Source: Prostheceraeus crozeri (taxonomy: Eukaryota > Platyhelminthes > Polycladida > Euryleptidae). From it: a stretch of 64,000 nt of DNA. The stretch's first letter is position 1, and each line of letters opens with the position of its first letter. Below, in pieces: positions 11,682-20,935 of this stretch. Under the pieces are notes generated by a model. That model made no database searches. It was not told where the DNA came from and was given only the letters and a program-made list of their open reading frames with translations. The DNA is taken from NCBI GenBank assembly GCA_907163375.1, contig CAJQUW010001633.1, forward strand, positions 62,001 to 126,000. Reading direction: 5' to 3'. Made by a program: the position numbers and the translations under genes.

Positions 11682-12346
11682 GTTCCTTTTCCATATTTCC
11701 AGTTTAGTCAGTTCGAATCATCTCGATGGCGTAGTCAATGTATCTGACTACATGTCCGAGATTTTTCTTTCGAGGCTGCTTTCTTTAAAGCAGGGCCCCG
11801 CTTGAGCGACTTTGAACGTACAGGAATTAAGGGGCCGAAACGTGAATCTTGCTCAAGTTCCTGCTGATGACCTCTATTGCTTTTGTCCTCATCAACTTTA
11901 TCACAGCATATATCAATTATCTGTTTTAGTTGCACTTCATGTAACCTGTGGGAAAGCCAGATCGGTCCTTTGGAGGGATCAAATTCTTTACTTTTCATTA
12001 TCTTCAGCTTCATCTTCTCACTTCGATTGAAGCATTTGCGTAACACCACACGTGGTTGACCAGTTATCCGCATTAGAAATGACAGGTCTGTTTGTAATTG
12101 TATTTGACTGATAGCAGATTGGGATTTAGATAAGTTACAAAGTTTGAAGTATATAAGCAGACACACAAGTATCATGTCTATAATCACTCCTTTTTAGACG
12201 CTAATGTCATAAGTAAGTTGTTAGATTTATAATTTTGTTTAAAACGCAGTAATAAGTTATATTTTTTTTCAGTTTTTAGTTAGGCCTATAGTATTATTAT
12301 TTTTCTTTATGATCTACCGGAGGTTAGCCTCAACCAATTTAATCGG
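11682..12346 (+). other. Naiad 3' non-coding tail
   Basis: AT-rich sequence between the end of the Naiad frame and the resumed gypsy sequence. A 150-codon open stretch on the opposite strand has no family resemblance and I treat it as chance. Confidence 0.5.
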
Positions 12347-12450
12347 AAACTCAACTTCTCTTGACCGTTCACATTGCATCAGTCCTTGGAGCTAACTTAC
12401 CATGTCTTACATTTGCTGAAGTTAAGTATGCCACAGAAAATGACAATACT

Positions 12451-14300
12451 AGTAGTAAGCCCATTCCAAAAGGAAGGCCAAAATGTGCAGCGATGAGTCA
12501 TCGCTGCTGACTCACCGCTGCTGAGCAGGAAGTCTGCCAAGGATGTGATGGTTTTGCTCGGACCGAGTGGAGGAAACCGTTCCTATGTCAGAATGGAGCT
12601 CCGCGACCCTTCTCATTGTGTGTCTCGTCAAAAGTTGGGTTGGTGATGTTACGATGAAAAAAACACCCCCCCCACCACCTGTCAGACTTCCAACTTGGGC
12701 GGGAGTGATCGTAGAAAGTCGTGCAATAGCTCGTTTGGAAGCTAAGAGTGAGACAAACTCAGTGGAAAGCATCACGTGTCCTAGTTTTCCTTGGTTTAGA
12801 GTGGAAAGTGACTTGAAAATGTTAGGAATCTCCGAAAAACGACAGAGTTAGAAAGTGGATGCTTTGGAATGAGAAAGGTCTTATTTCGGGGTGAAGGAGT
12901 GCTCGGATGGACAAACGGAGGGCACCGACACTATGGGGCTCTGACACTTAGGACGATTTTTTCGTGAAAAAAAATTAAAAATGTCAGAACTGAGCTCCGA
13001 GACCCCTCCCATCGTGTTTCTCGTCAAAAGTTGGGTCGGTAATGTGTCGATAAAAAAACACCCCCCTCTCGAGCCGAACTTTGTCAAAAGTGATGTTTTC
13101 ACCAAAGTTGCTCAGAAACATGTGAAACAAACTTCTATCAAGGTTTGGCGTTGAAAATTCGCACAAAAATTTTTTCGAAAATTTTCTTCACTATGGGTCT
13201 GACACCGCACTTTGTTCTCTAGGATCCTACCTTTTCAGATCTGTGGAAGGTTTCGTTTCCAAATGAGAGCCTGTTTAAAATCGAAGTTTTGCACATTTTC
13301 CAAGATTTTGGATAGTTTGAAAAAACACGACAGAGCTTTTTCAATTTGGCTTCTGGTAACCCTAGAGAGTCGAAAGATGGCTTAAATGAAAGGTTAGAGC
13401 GAGAAAACGTGACTGTCAAAATTTGAAGTCAATCGGAGCTCTAGAACCAGAGATAGAAGTGTTGAAAGTTTTGGATGATTGAGATTACGTCATCAGCTGA
13501 TCGCCACAAACTACGAGTATATAATCTGGGAACGGAATGAGAAATTTCATTAAGACGAGGGAGATTGTCAAAGGTAGGTCGTCTCTCCGGACCTCTGATG
13601 ATAGCATCGGAAATTCCAAAATCAGGTTTTTTTAGGAAACCGACTTGGAAAATTTAATTGCTGATATCAGCTAAGGTGTCAGATTTATTGGTTAGCCAGA
13701 CTAAGGCTTGTGATCACTTTGATCAATTAGGTCAAATACTTATAAACAGTGTATCTTCGGTTCTAGTGCACCGATTGACTTGATTCAAGGAAGGTTCGAT
13801 AGCTGTTAATCAGACCTGTATTTACAGACTACTTATAAAATTTCATAAGTAGTACTAAATGCTGAAAAATCAAATTTGCTATTTTTTGATGTTTTATAAG
13901 GTTTTCAAACCTTTTGATTTCAATAAAGACCTTTATAAAGTTGTCAGAGGCAAGCTTCGGCTCGAGACTTGCTTCCTGATGTAAGTAACTCCACCAGTTT
14001 TCATGTCAAAATCGTGGTGCGAATACCAACACATTGATATGACGCACGCTCTGTCCGCGGGAGGTTGGATTTGAGGGCCGAGGCCTTGAAGTCGGGATAA
14101 TATCCCCTCTGAGTAATGCCTGTAGCGGATTCATCAGCCTAGCTTGTCTATCCTCATTGACATACTAGTTGAGTCTTAAAAATGATGGTCAATGGATTCA
14201 ATAACACATAAACGCTTGTTATCAAGTCGCTATAGCTTCTGCTATCAGCCCTTTGTGAAATCTCGTCTAGCCTCAGTAACTCAGGGTTGGCAACGTCTGT
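12451..14300 (+). repeat. Left inverted arm of the 31.3-kb unit
   Basis: It matches the complement of about 41100-43731. The outer part to about 13690 is close to colinear. The inner part keeps islands such as the CTGATATCAGC word near 13665, ACTCCACCAGTTTTCATGT near 13990 and CCTCTGAGTAATGCCTGTA near 14115. Sub-repeats built on CAAAAGTTGGGT and GGAGCTC occur near 12600 and 13000. No gene is seen in the arm itself. Confidence 0.85.
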
Positions 14301-14512
14301 CGTTTGTCATTGTAACTTGGTAAAAGTGAGAGGGTTACTGCAGGCATTGACGTCAAAACTTTTCGCGTCATAGGGTAACCAGTCTTTGTGTTCGGAGTTG
14401 GTTACTGAAAGCACGGTGACTGCCGATGCCCATATTTGGTAAAACCGCTGTTGTCATGTCAAACGCATGGCCAAATAAGGAAGGTCTGAATCATGGCTTT
14501 GTGCTCACTGGG

Positions 14513-14570
14513 TATATAAACAGCGTCTTTTCTCTAGTCTTCACTCCTGTTTCAAGTTGCAAGACGAACG
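14513..14570 (+). promoter_or_regulatory. TATA promoter and first exon of gene A, with 119-bp 5' intron after it
   Basis: TATATAAA at 14513-14520 is followed 28 bases later by TCACTCCTG, a plausible initiator. A short exon ends ACGAACG before the donor GTGAGT at 14571. A pyrimidine-rich acceptor, CTCCTTTCAG, ends at 14689, and an ATG follows at 14701. The layout is a standard animal core promoter with a 5' leader intron. This is prediction only. Confidence 0.6.
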
Positions 14571-14700
14571 GTGAGTGCTCTGACGTTTGCTATCAAACGT
14601 TACAAGCTATGCCTCTCATGTAGATGATATTATTCCTATGAGATGACTGCTATCATCTCAATCTCACAAACTATTCTATCTCCTTTCAGAGATTTTCAAA

Positions 14701-15920
14701 ATGACAAAAGATAGTAACGAGAAGCTTCAGTTGGTGAAGTGCGGCTGTGGGAATGTATTTAGGGGTGAGAGACTTCGATTCCATTTGTCGAAGAATGAGG
14801 GGCATGTTGTAGCGTTGAGGGTGTGATATTGTGTGTGGTGTAATGTCAGGAGTGATGAGCAGTGCGATGAGTTTAGCATGGTGCACTCAAAGTATAAAAA
14901 TAGGATGATAGGGAAGAACATGATGAAGAAAGTGTTGTGTGGAGAGAGGGGAGTGCTGTTTGAAACAAGTATGGTGGTGCGCGAACCTCCGAAGAGTGTT
15001 AAGCCGAGTGTTGATCTTTTGAGTGATGTGTCGAATGATGTGGACTTGGATGATGAAGTGAGTGCACCCAAAAGAAAAAGGATTGTTGTGGAGAGTGAGA
15101 ATCACAGTGAGTTTGAGACTGTGGATGTGAAGAGGCGTGTTGTCAGTGAGGAAGAGAGTGCAGTGAAGACGATTTTGCCAGCGACTAAACCCGTGGCACA
15201 ATCGTCTCCTGAACGATTGCCGAAGTGTGTTGTGAGAGTGAGTCAGTCGAGTGTACCGGGCAAAGTGGAGCTGTCGAAGGATGATGCGTTGGTGTTTGAG
15301 ATTGTGAGGAATGAGTGTGAGAGGTTGCGGGATAAGTTGACTGCTGTAAAGAGTACGTTGAAGGAGGTGACTGTTGAGCGCGATCGATTGAAGGCGAGTG
15401 CTGACAGTGTGAGTAAGAAGTTGAAAAGTGTGTGGAGGCGAAAAAAAGTGAGGTGGCTGAAAGAAAGTTGAAGGAAGCGATGGAAGGAAAGTTGGATGAG
15501 AGTGAGCGAGAGCGGAGTAGGGAGTGTAAGTTGAAGGAGGAGGCGTTGAAGCGAGTGAGTGAGCTTGAGCGTGAGTTGGCGTGTTTGAGGGAGAAGGATG
15601 AGTCGAAGTCCGTCACTTTCATTCACATTCCTGTCCTGTGTGTTGTCCCCGAACGTTCACTCATTTTTCCAAATATTTCAATGGACGACACCCAGGAATG
15701 TTTCAATAGTGCGGATGTCCGGTGTTATCACCTCAACATCGAACATCGAGAGGACATCCGCATTGAATACAGGAAGCCGCACAAATTTCCTAAGTACTAT
15801 GACTGGAACATAAGACTGTACCATCTTCCTCATTCTTACTTCTTTCATTGCAGGCCAACTGAAAAAGACCTAATCGTTCCCCGCATGTCAGTCCCGAGAA
15901 CGCACCATGGGCCCTCTTAA
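14701..15920 (+). pseudogene. Gene A of the 31.3-kb unit: zinc-finger-like start and long coiled coil, unknown family
   Basis: The ATG at 14701 lies 11 bases after a predicted intron acceptor. The first residues read KCGCGNVFRGERLRFHLSKN, with cysteines 14 and 16 and histidines 28 and 35 placed like a small zinc finger. Further on come a KRRVV basic patch and a long run of charged heptads (LRDKLTAVKSTLKEVTVERD, then EALKRVSELERELACLREKD) that should form a coiled coil. A distinct C-terminal part rich in tyrosine and histidine (YRKPHKFPKYYDWNIRLYHL) precedes another acceptor-like tract near 15853. I do not recognise the family. The frame is not continuous here, with about two interruptions or undetected introns. 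The last stop lies in the loop of a hairpin. Guanine-rich codon use on this strand sets it apart from its AT-rich surroundings. Confidence 0.5.
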
Positions 15921-15979
15921 GGGCCAACCTTCTAATGCAGCGAACGTGGTCCAAAGCCCACCACATGTCTTTGGACATG
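15910..15979 (+). promoter_or_regulatory. Two consecutive hairpins at the end of gene A
   Basis: Hairpin 1 pairs GGCCCT (15910-15915) with AGGGCC (15920-15925) around CTTA, and the gene A stop TAA falls on the loop edge. Hairpin 2 pairs CATGTC (15964-15969) with GACATG (15974-15979) around TTTG. The block from about 15926 to 16075 has a diverged direct copy at 38717-38866, with both hairpins kept. Confidence 0.65.
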
Positions 15980-16365
15980 CATGCAGAGGGGAAGGTTGAC
16001 AAAATGATGAAACGAAATGGATGGGTCACTTTTGTGCCACACACAAACACATTACAGATTTCTCTCTTCACGAGTCTGTCAAGCGCTCCGTCATTCATGG
16101 ATCCTACCTAAACAAGATTCGGCAAACGCTGTTTCGTATGCGGTTTTTGTGAACACTTCTGTGAAAGCTCACTAGAAAGGATGCTGTATAGAAACAAAAT
16201 TCTTAAACGAACAGAAGTGTGTTACCAAAACTTAGAACATCAAGTAAACGTTGTCAAAACCAAACTCACAACAAACTATAATGTGCAACACTATAAATTT
16301 GAAACATAAATAGCATCAACTATGATGGTAGTGAAGTAAAAAACTTGAGTGCTGTCAACATTTTA

Positions 16366-16701
16366 TCAGGTTGAATCCAATTTAGTTTTGGAAAAAGCAA
16401 TGACAATATGGTTTATTTTATCCAGAAGTAAATGATCGCCGTAACCATGAAAGTTGTCCATCCGAGAAATAATCTTCCGCAGATGTCGTGTATAAAACTC
16501 AGAAGCATCAGTAACATATTCTTGTCCATAGGAACGAAATTGAAAGTCAACACTTTCCGCTTTTTCAACTTGTGGAAAATGAATGTAATTATTTTTTGCA
16601 ATTAAGTGAGCCATGATGAGACTGTCTTTGAAATAAGATACCAACTCCGTAAATATTTCTCGTGTATAGTTTAGACATGTTGTGTCGTTTGCCGTTGTCA
16701 A
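16366..16701 (-). CDS. Possible small gene of the 31.3-kb unit, unknown function
   Basis: A minus-strand frame of 111 residues, reading TTANDTTCLNYTREIFTELV near its start and later DFQFRSYGQEYVTDASEFYT and RKIISRMDNFHGYGDHLLL. It has no family I know, no membrane segment and no clear zinc ligand set; it is rich in aromatic residues and looks like a small folded protein. The upstream minus-strand sequence has TATAAAAA at 16754-16761, about 55 bases before the frame opens. The frame starts at TTG, and the first ATG is around residue 31, so an upstream exon or a later start is possible. It faces gene A tail to tail. Chance cannot be excluded in this AT-rich stretch. Confidence 0.35.
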   Translation of the reverse strand: MTTANDTTCLNYTREIFTELVSYFKDSLIMAHLIAKNNYIHFPQVEKAESVDFQFRSYGQEYVTDASEFYTRHLRKIISRMDNFHGYGDHLLLDKINHIVIAFSKTKLDST

Positions 16702-16753
16702 ATTGAATTCGTGTGTAGAATGTTTTGTAAATATAGACAGTTAGTGTTAAAAG

Positions 16754-16761
16754 TTTTTATA
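16754..16761 (-). promoter_or_regulatory. TATA box candidate
   Basis: TATAAAAA on the minus strand, upstream of the minus-strand frame at 16366-16701. Supported only by sequence and position. Confidence 0.35.
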
Positions 16762-17860
16762 GCCACCATCGTCAGCATTCAAGTATACACATAACAACTT
16801 GTAACGTTTCTTAAAAGAGTCAAATGCATACGAGTTAGGAAACACTCAAAACACGTGTTAGATAAAAATCAGCCTGCTAGATTGTGTGAGTACCTCACAA
16901 AAGTGTTGCACATGTTTTACGGGAAACTTGAAAAGGAGAACTGTGTATCGAGAACGTCTACCATCAGCTTAGCTAGATGAACATGAATGATATCTAACTT
17001 CAACTTTCTGACGTTCAAATGAAATTCGTAAACATGAAGCTCTAGACTTCGTGGTGTAAAACTATATGACGAGTGACAACAACTTTATGTTGTTCAAACT
17101 TTCACAAGTTGATGATTGCAGTCGCGTTTAAAGTTGATATAAAGTACTGCAGAAACGCATAAGTTTTAGATGCAGTTGAACGTTGTGACTTCAACTTCTC
17201 ACATTGAACTAGTAATATGAAAAAGTCTGTGTAGAGGTACATAACACTCTCATCGGTATGAAACAGCAAAGCATGTAATGTCATTGAATTATCAAAGGAA
17301 AGTATTTTAGTCACAAGTCTGTGTTTATGAGAGTGGAACTATTTCATTGGTATGAAACAGTGAACATTACATTACAACATTAGGACTGTCCATGAGTATT
17401 GTAAAGAAAGGTTAGAATGAAACGTGTAAGCTTGCTTTTCATGTGCATTACAAATTGAGAGAATCAAAACGTGTCTCATTCCAAACGAGCAAGTTAAGTG
17501 AGTGTAGACGATGAATTCATAAATTGCTATTTCATTTTAAGGTTTCACACACACTCGATGTTGCAAGTTGAAATGATAGCATCAAATGTGAAACGTGTCT
17601 CATTCCTAAACTTATCGTGCGTTGCTTGTAAGCTGATACATTAATAGAATCAACACTGAAACCTGCATCAAGTGATTTTCTGTGTGAATGCAGACGATGT
17701 AAAAATGACACACTGGTTGAAACTTGACAATGCTTGCAATATTCAACACGCTGCCATTCAAAAGCAGCTAAAACGTTTATCATAAAACCTATTAGTGAAA
17801 CAGATGTCATGATCGCCCGTCTTATCTTCCAACCCTCATGTACACACAAAGGTTCACTAG
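16762..17860. other. Diverged low-copy repeats, no gene recognised
   Basis: Related words recur: GGTATGAAACAG near 17255 and 17350, and GAAACGTGTCTCATTCC near 17468 and 17590. Open stretches here on the minus strand (17102-17314 and 17532-17849) resemble no family and vary with the repeats, so I do not call them genes. Confidence 0.4.
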
Positions 17861-17867
17861 TAGAGAC

Positions 17868-18117
17868 AGCGCAATCTGTCGGCTGTTTGTCGCGCTGCCC
17901 CCTCAGCAGATAGAGGTGAATGACACAAAGGTGAATGACAGCGCAGCCGGTTGGCGACCGTCTGTCGCATTAAGCACATTGCCCCCTCAGCGGATGGAGT
18001 GTTCCAAGAACACAAAGGTGAATGATAGCGCAGCCGGTTGGCGACCGTCTGTCGCATTAAACACATTACCTCCTCAGCAGATGGAATGTTTCAAGAACAC
18101 AAAAGGTGAATGATAAC
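17868..18117 (+). repeat. Tandem repeat, period 87-88 bp
   Basis: AGGTGAATGA recurs at 17929, 18016 and 18104. Each unit carries GCGCAGCCGGTTGGCGACCG, TCTGTCGCATTA and a CCTCAGCAGATGGA-like word. A partial unit precedes the array. It lies inside the 31.3-kb unit. Confidence 0.75.
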
Positions 18118-18118
18118 G

Positions 18119-18142
18119 CTCTCTCTCTCTCTCTCTCTCTCT
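18119..18142 (+). repeat. (CT)n microsatellite
   Basis: About twelve CT units directly after the 87-bp array. Confidence 0.95.
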
Positions 18143-18459
18143 GACACCCGTCTGTCGCATTTCCCCCTATACACATTGAATTTTCTATCTCATCTGTCCA
18201 ACGTACAAGGATGCAGGAACTTATCGCTAACTCCCTCATCTCAGGCCCTCCCACCTAGCTGATTCCCACACAGCTCATTGCCATCGAACCGGAGATATCA
18301 TCGTGGGCGACTGAAAGGATTCTCAAGTTGACAATTCGTTACTGTACGCTCTCACAGTTCCGCGCGCGCAAGTAACCATTTGCTGCTAAAGCATATACAC
18401 TGCCGATTTGTTCAAGGCTTCAATGCCTTGCTAGCAAGTTACAAAAAAGGTTGGAGAAA

Positions 18460-18484
18460 TATAAGGGAGACGTTAACACTCATT
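18460..18484 (+). promoter_or_regulatory. TATA promoter of gene B
   Basis: TATAAG at 18460-18465, with ACTCATTC (initiator-like TCATT) 20 to 24 bases downstream. This matches the spacing seen at the other promoters of the 31.3-kb unit. Confidence 0.45.
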
Positions 18485-18565
18485 CATCAAATACAAGTCG
18501 TTTGATGCAATGTCGTTCGATATAGCTTGTTTCGATATGAGTCGAAACCTTGAGCTCCGCTGTGG

Positions 18566-18724
18566 ATGCAGAGTGAGGATGGGGAAAGTCTTTCTCCTGG
18601 CGAAGCAATTCGCTGCCCCATCCACCTAATTCCACATGAGCTTGTGGAAAACCCTTTGTTCAGGGATATGGCGCTAGAGTATCTGGCGTTGCTGAGAACT
18701 CAGCGTCCGGAATACTTCGAGTAA
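18566..18724 (+). CDS. Gene B of the 31.3-kb unit: 52-residue protein, unknown family
   Basis: A short frame, MQSEDGESLSPGEAIRC then PIHLIPHELVENP and DMALEYLALLRTQRPEYFE, ending at a TAA in the loop of a strong hairpin (ATACTTCGA, GTAA, TCGAAGTAT). The coding-like composition and the CPIH motif suggest it is real. An overlapping frame that starts at 18510 encodes MSFDIACFDMSRNLELRCGC, whose CGC resembles the CGC near the start of gene A. The two could be one zinc-binding protein in this decayed unit, but I only note the resemblance. About 45 bases separate the TATA from the first ATG. I recognise no function. About 80 bases after the stop is a GTGCCACACACAAACAC word that also follows gene A. 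Confidence 0.4.
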   Translation: MQSEDGESLSPGEAIRCPIHLIPHELVENPLFRDMALEYLALLRTQRPEYFE

Positions 18725-19116
18725 TCGAAGTATTTCATCGGTCTTTCCGAGGGCCCGGTCACCAGTTCGTTGGAGGCCACCGTATTAACAAAGAAAAGTT
18801 ACAGACTGTGCCACACACAAACACTAGATTCAAGGATCTCTATCTTTCTTAGAAAATGAAGAAGCTCTTATTATATTTGATGAGAAAGCAACTTAATGAC
18901 AACTGTTAAACGTGTACGTTGTCCAACACACATCCTTAAAATCCTAATTGCCATGAAATCATCATGTTTAAAGTTTTAAAGCCCATGTGATAAGTAGCAA
19001 TTATCTATTGCAGTTAAATGGTGTAAAACATAAGCGTGTGTAGAGAGATGATGAATCTTAGACGTGAAGTCATGAGATTCATTTCTTCACCACCCGTCAA
19101 ATGGAAATAGTAATGA

Positions 19117-19213
19117 GTTGATAATCAAAAAAGTTATTTATATTTACCTGATTCCTTTTTACACTGTGAATATTCTTTATATAGTGATGCCAATTTTACA
19201 ACACCATTACCAG
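19117..19213 (+). pseudogene. 97-bp relic of a Polinton major capsid gene
   Basis: It matches Polinton 1 major capsid sequence at 33445-33543. The last 65 bases (from TTTTTACACTGTGAATATTC) are almost identical, and the first 30 are more diverged but colinear. It lies in the 31.3-kb unit 2.2 kb outside Polinton 1, in the same orientation, with unrelated sequence on both sides. It is a small fossil fragment with no coding role. Confidence 0.8.
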
Positions 19214-19544
19214 TTAGTTACATTGGAAGAATCATCAGAGCAAAATGTTCTATAGTAATGCAGGCAATGACAGTCATGTATGGCTGTACTGTTTCAAATA
19301 GTTGTTGTGTATAGCTGAAGTTTCTCATATAAACGGTATCGCATCGTTTCCACGTTAGTTTATGTCAAGCAGAATGTGTCTCAAACGCTGGACTGACTTC
19401 ATGTTGAAAGAGAAGTGTGAGAGTATTGCAGTTAGGAGCAACGTTCCCATAGTTCAACCTTTCAGATGTATAGTCGTGACAGTGAATAAACATAGTGATG
19501 CGACTTATCTTTACACTGTAGTTTTTTAACACAACGTGGCAGTG

Positions 19545-19910
19545 ATGTTTCATCTGAGTAAAGAAAACTTGGTGATTAACTGCGTAAATGATGGCCTCAT
19601 ACCGTGTACTGATGTAGATAGAGACTTCAACAAATTTCCATCAATGCATTCAAATATATTTCGATGGAGAATGAGCTTGTCCACACCCAAAGAATGGCAA
19701 GCCCGAGCCACAGAAAGAGATAATCAACGGACCTGTTTGATACTGCTTTTGATTTGGAAACATTTACGACATGTGCACAGTGACTTATTTCTCCAACCTT
19801 CCAATGATGAATTCAACATAACATACAATGATCAAGTCAATCACGCTTTCAGATGTAAATCAATTTTTAATCACGACTGTTTCATGTGTCTCATCAAGAT
19901 AGTCTACTAG
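19545..19910 (+). CDS. Possible small gene of the 31.3-kb unit, unknown function
   Basis: A 121-residue frame beginning MFHLSKENLVINCVNDGLIP; the start chosen is the first ATG. An acceptor-like tract, ACACAACGTGGCAG, ends just before it, so it could be a downstream exon. Later blocks are FPSMHSNIFRWRMSLSTP and ILLLIWKHLRHVHSDLFLQP, with paired cysteines near the end (FRCKSIFNHDCFMCLI). No family is recognised. The HLSK word also occurs in the zinc-finger-like start of gene A, which may be chance. Codon composition is only mildly different from the surroundings, so confidence is low. Confidence 0.3.
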   Translation: MFHLSKENLVINCVNDGLIPCTDVDRDFNKFPSMHSNIFRWRMSLSTPKEWQARATERDNQRTCLILLLIWKHLRHVHSDLFLQPSNDEFNITYNDQVNHAFRCKSIFNHDCFMCLIKIVY

Positions 19911-20898
19911 ATCTACAAACATGATGTGATATGATTCATAAAACCTTTAGCAGAATCTGACTGCACTGAATCTCACATTGATGACATCAGTCATTTTTCG
20001 ACCATATGTTACTAGTCTCATCAAAAGGAAGGGCTTGTAGTGACTGAACTCTTGATACGTATATGGCAAGCTTTTGCAAATAACGTTTCATGTACCGTTG
20101 GAATACGATCCCTTTCAATGCATACTCCATGATATGCTATTCCTTCTTTCGCGCTCAGTGTCTTGCCTGCATCAACAAGTTGCTTCAATCTATTTTTTAC
20201 ATGAATAAATCAACAGTCCTAATGATGTATGATGATATCTCGATGTGTCACTACTCTTACTTCTAACGATGAAACTGTTTCATGCAGATTGCTACACTAC
20301 CTATTCATTAAACTTTGCAATCTCGACCTTTGATTTCATCGAATATAAACCTCTAGTTTACATACAACAACTATGTCATGTGTTCTATATTATACACTCA
20401 AAAAGACTGTCGCATTCATAAACATGACGTGATACAATTGTAAAACCTTTTATCAGAGTTACCTTCACACTAAATCCCATACATTCATTTCAATGCAAGC
20501 TAGTTCAATTCATTGGCAGTAACTGTAGACCTACATCAAACCTGAGCACTATGTTTACAAATGTTTTGTGCGGATGCTACAATATTCTCTATTCAAAATG
20601 CGTTGCTAGCGACAGCACGCCAACAGTGTTTCATGATAGACCAGGCATGAGTTTGCAGGACAATAGGCGTCGGTGACTGCTTACAATTTTATCTGCCGAC
20701 AGCGTGTTGGCGACAGTTTCCATTCAACTTCAGTCAATAGGGAAGATGATGACGGGAAATCTCTGATAACCATTCAGATCATTACATCAAGCATGAAAAT
20801 GAACGATAGGTTGACACAGTTGTGTTACAACTACCAACCGATAGTCTAAAGCTATTTGATTGCGAGAACAAGACATTTAAAAGGCTGTATCATTCTCA
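19911..20898. other. AT-rich spacer with diverged repeats
   Basis: Two diverged copies of a block starting ACAAACATGATGTGATA and CATAAACATGACGTGATAC occur near 19915 and 20420, each followed by TAAAACCTTT. I see no gene. Confidence 0.4.
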
Positions 20899-20926
20899 TA
20901 TAAAGTGGAGTCTCTTGCATTTCACT
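20899..20926 (+). promoter_or_regulatory. TATA promoter of the acidic SIM-motif gene
   Basis: TATAAA at 20899-20904 with TCACT at 20922-20926, 25 bases from TATA to the initiator A. The first ATG of the gene is at 20936, giving a very short leader. Confidence 0.55.
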
Positions 20927-20935
20927 ATCATAGTC

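Larger units (their letters stand above)
9022..12346 (+). mobile_element. Naiad-type Penelope-like retroelement inserted in gypsy
   Basis: A Penelope-like element in the permuted arrangement known from Naiad/Chlamys elements, with the GIY-YIG nuclease before the reverse transcriptase instead of after it. It lies inside the gypsy polyprotein region, with gypsy sequence on both sides. A possible target duplication is AAACTCGACTT (9011-9021) and AAACTCAACTT (12347-12357), 10 of 11 matching, so the boundaries are approximate. The reading frame begins almost at the left boundary without a preceding ATG, so the copy is probably 5'-truncated. About 660 bases of AT-rich non-coding tail follow the frame. 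Confidence 0.72.

Noticed and set aside
11840-11885. CCGAAACG and CTGATGA words in the Naiad tail, as in a hammerhead ribozyme
   Set aside because: A short stem II (AGGGG with CCTCT) can be drawn, but the order would need an unusual permutation and I find no adequate stem III next to a cleavage site.
11735-12187. 150-codon open stretch on the minus strand of the Naiad tail
   Set aside because: No family resemblance and antisense to a retroelement 3' tail; most likely chance.
15185-15626. Long serine- and leucine-rich open stretches on the minus strand opposite gene A
   Set aside because: They mirror the guanine-rich codons of the coiled coil on the plus strand; the plus-strand protein has the better pattern.
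17838-18113. 91-codon open stretch over the 87-bp tandem array
   Set aside because: The repeated peptide simply reflects the tandem DNA unit, whose length is a near multiple of three.
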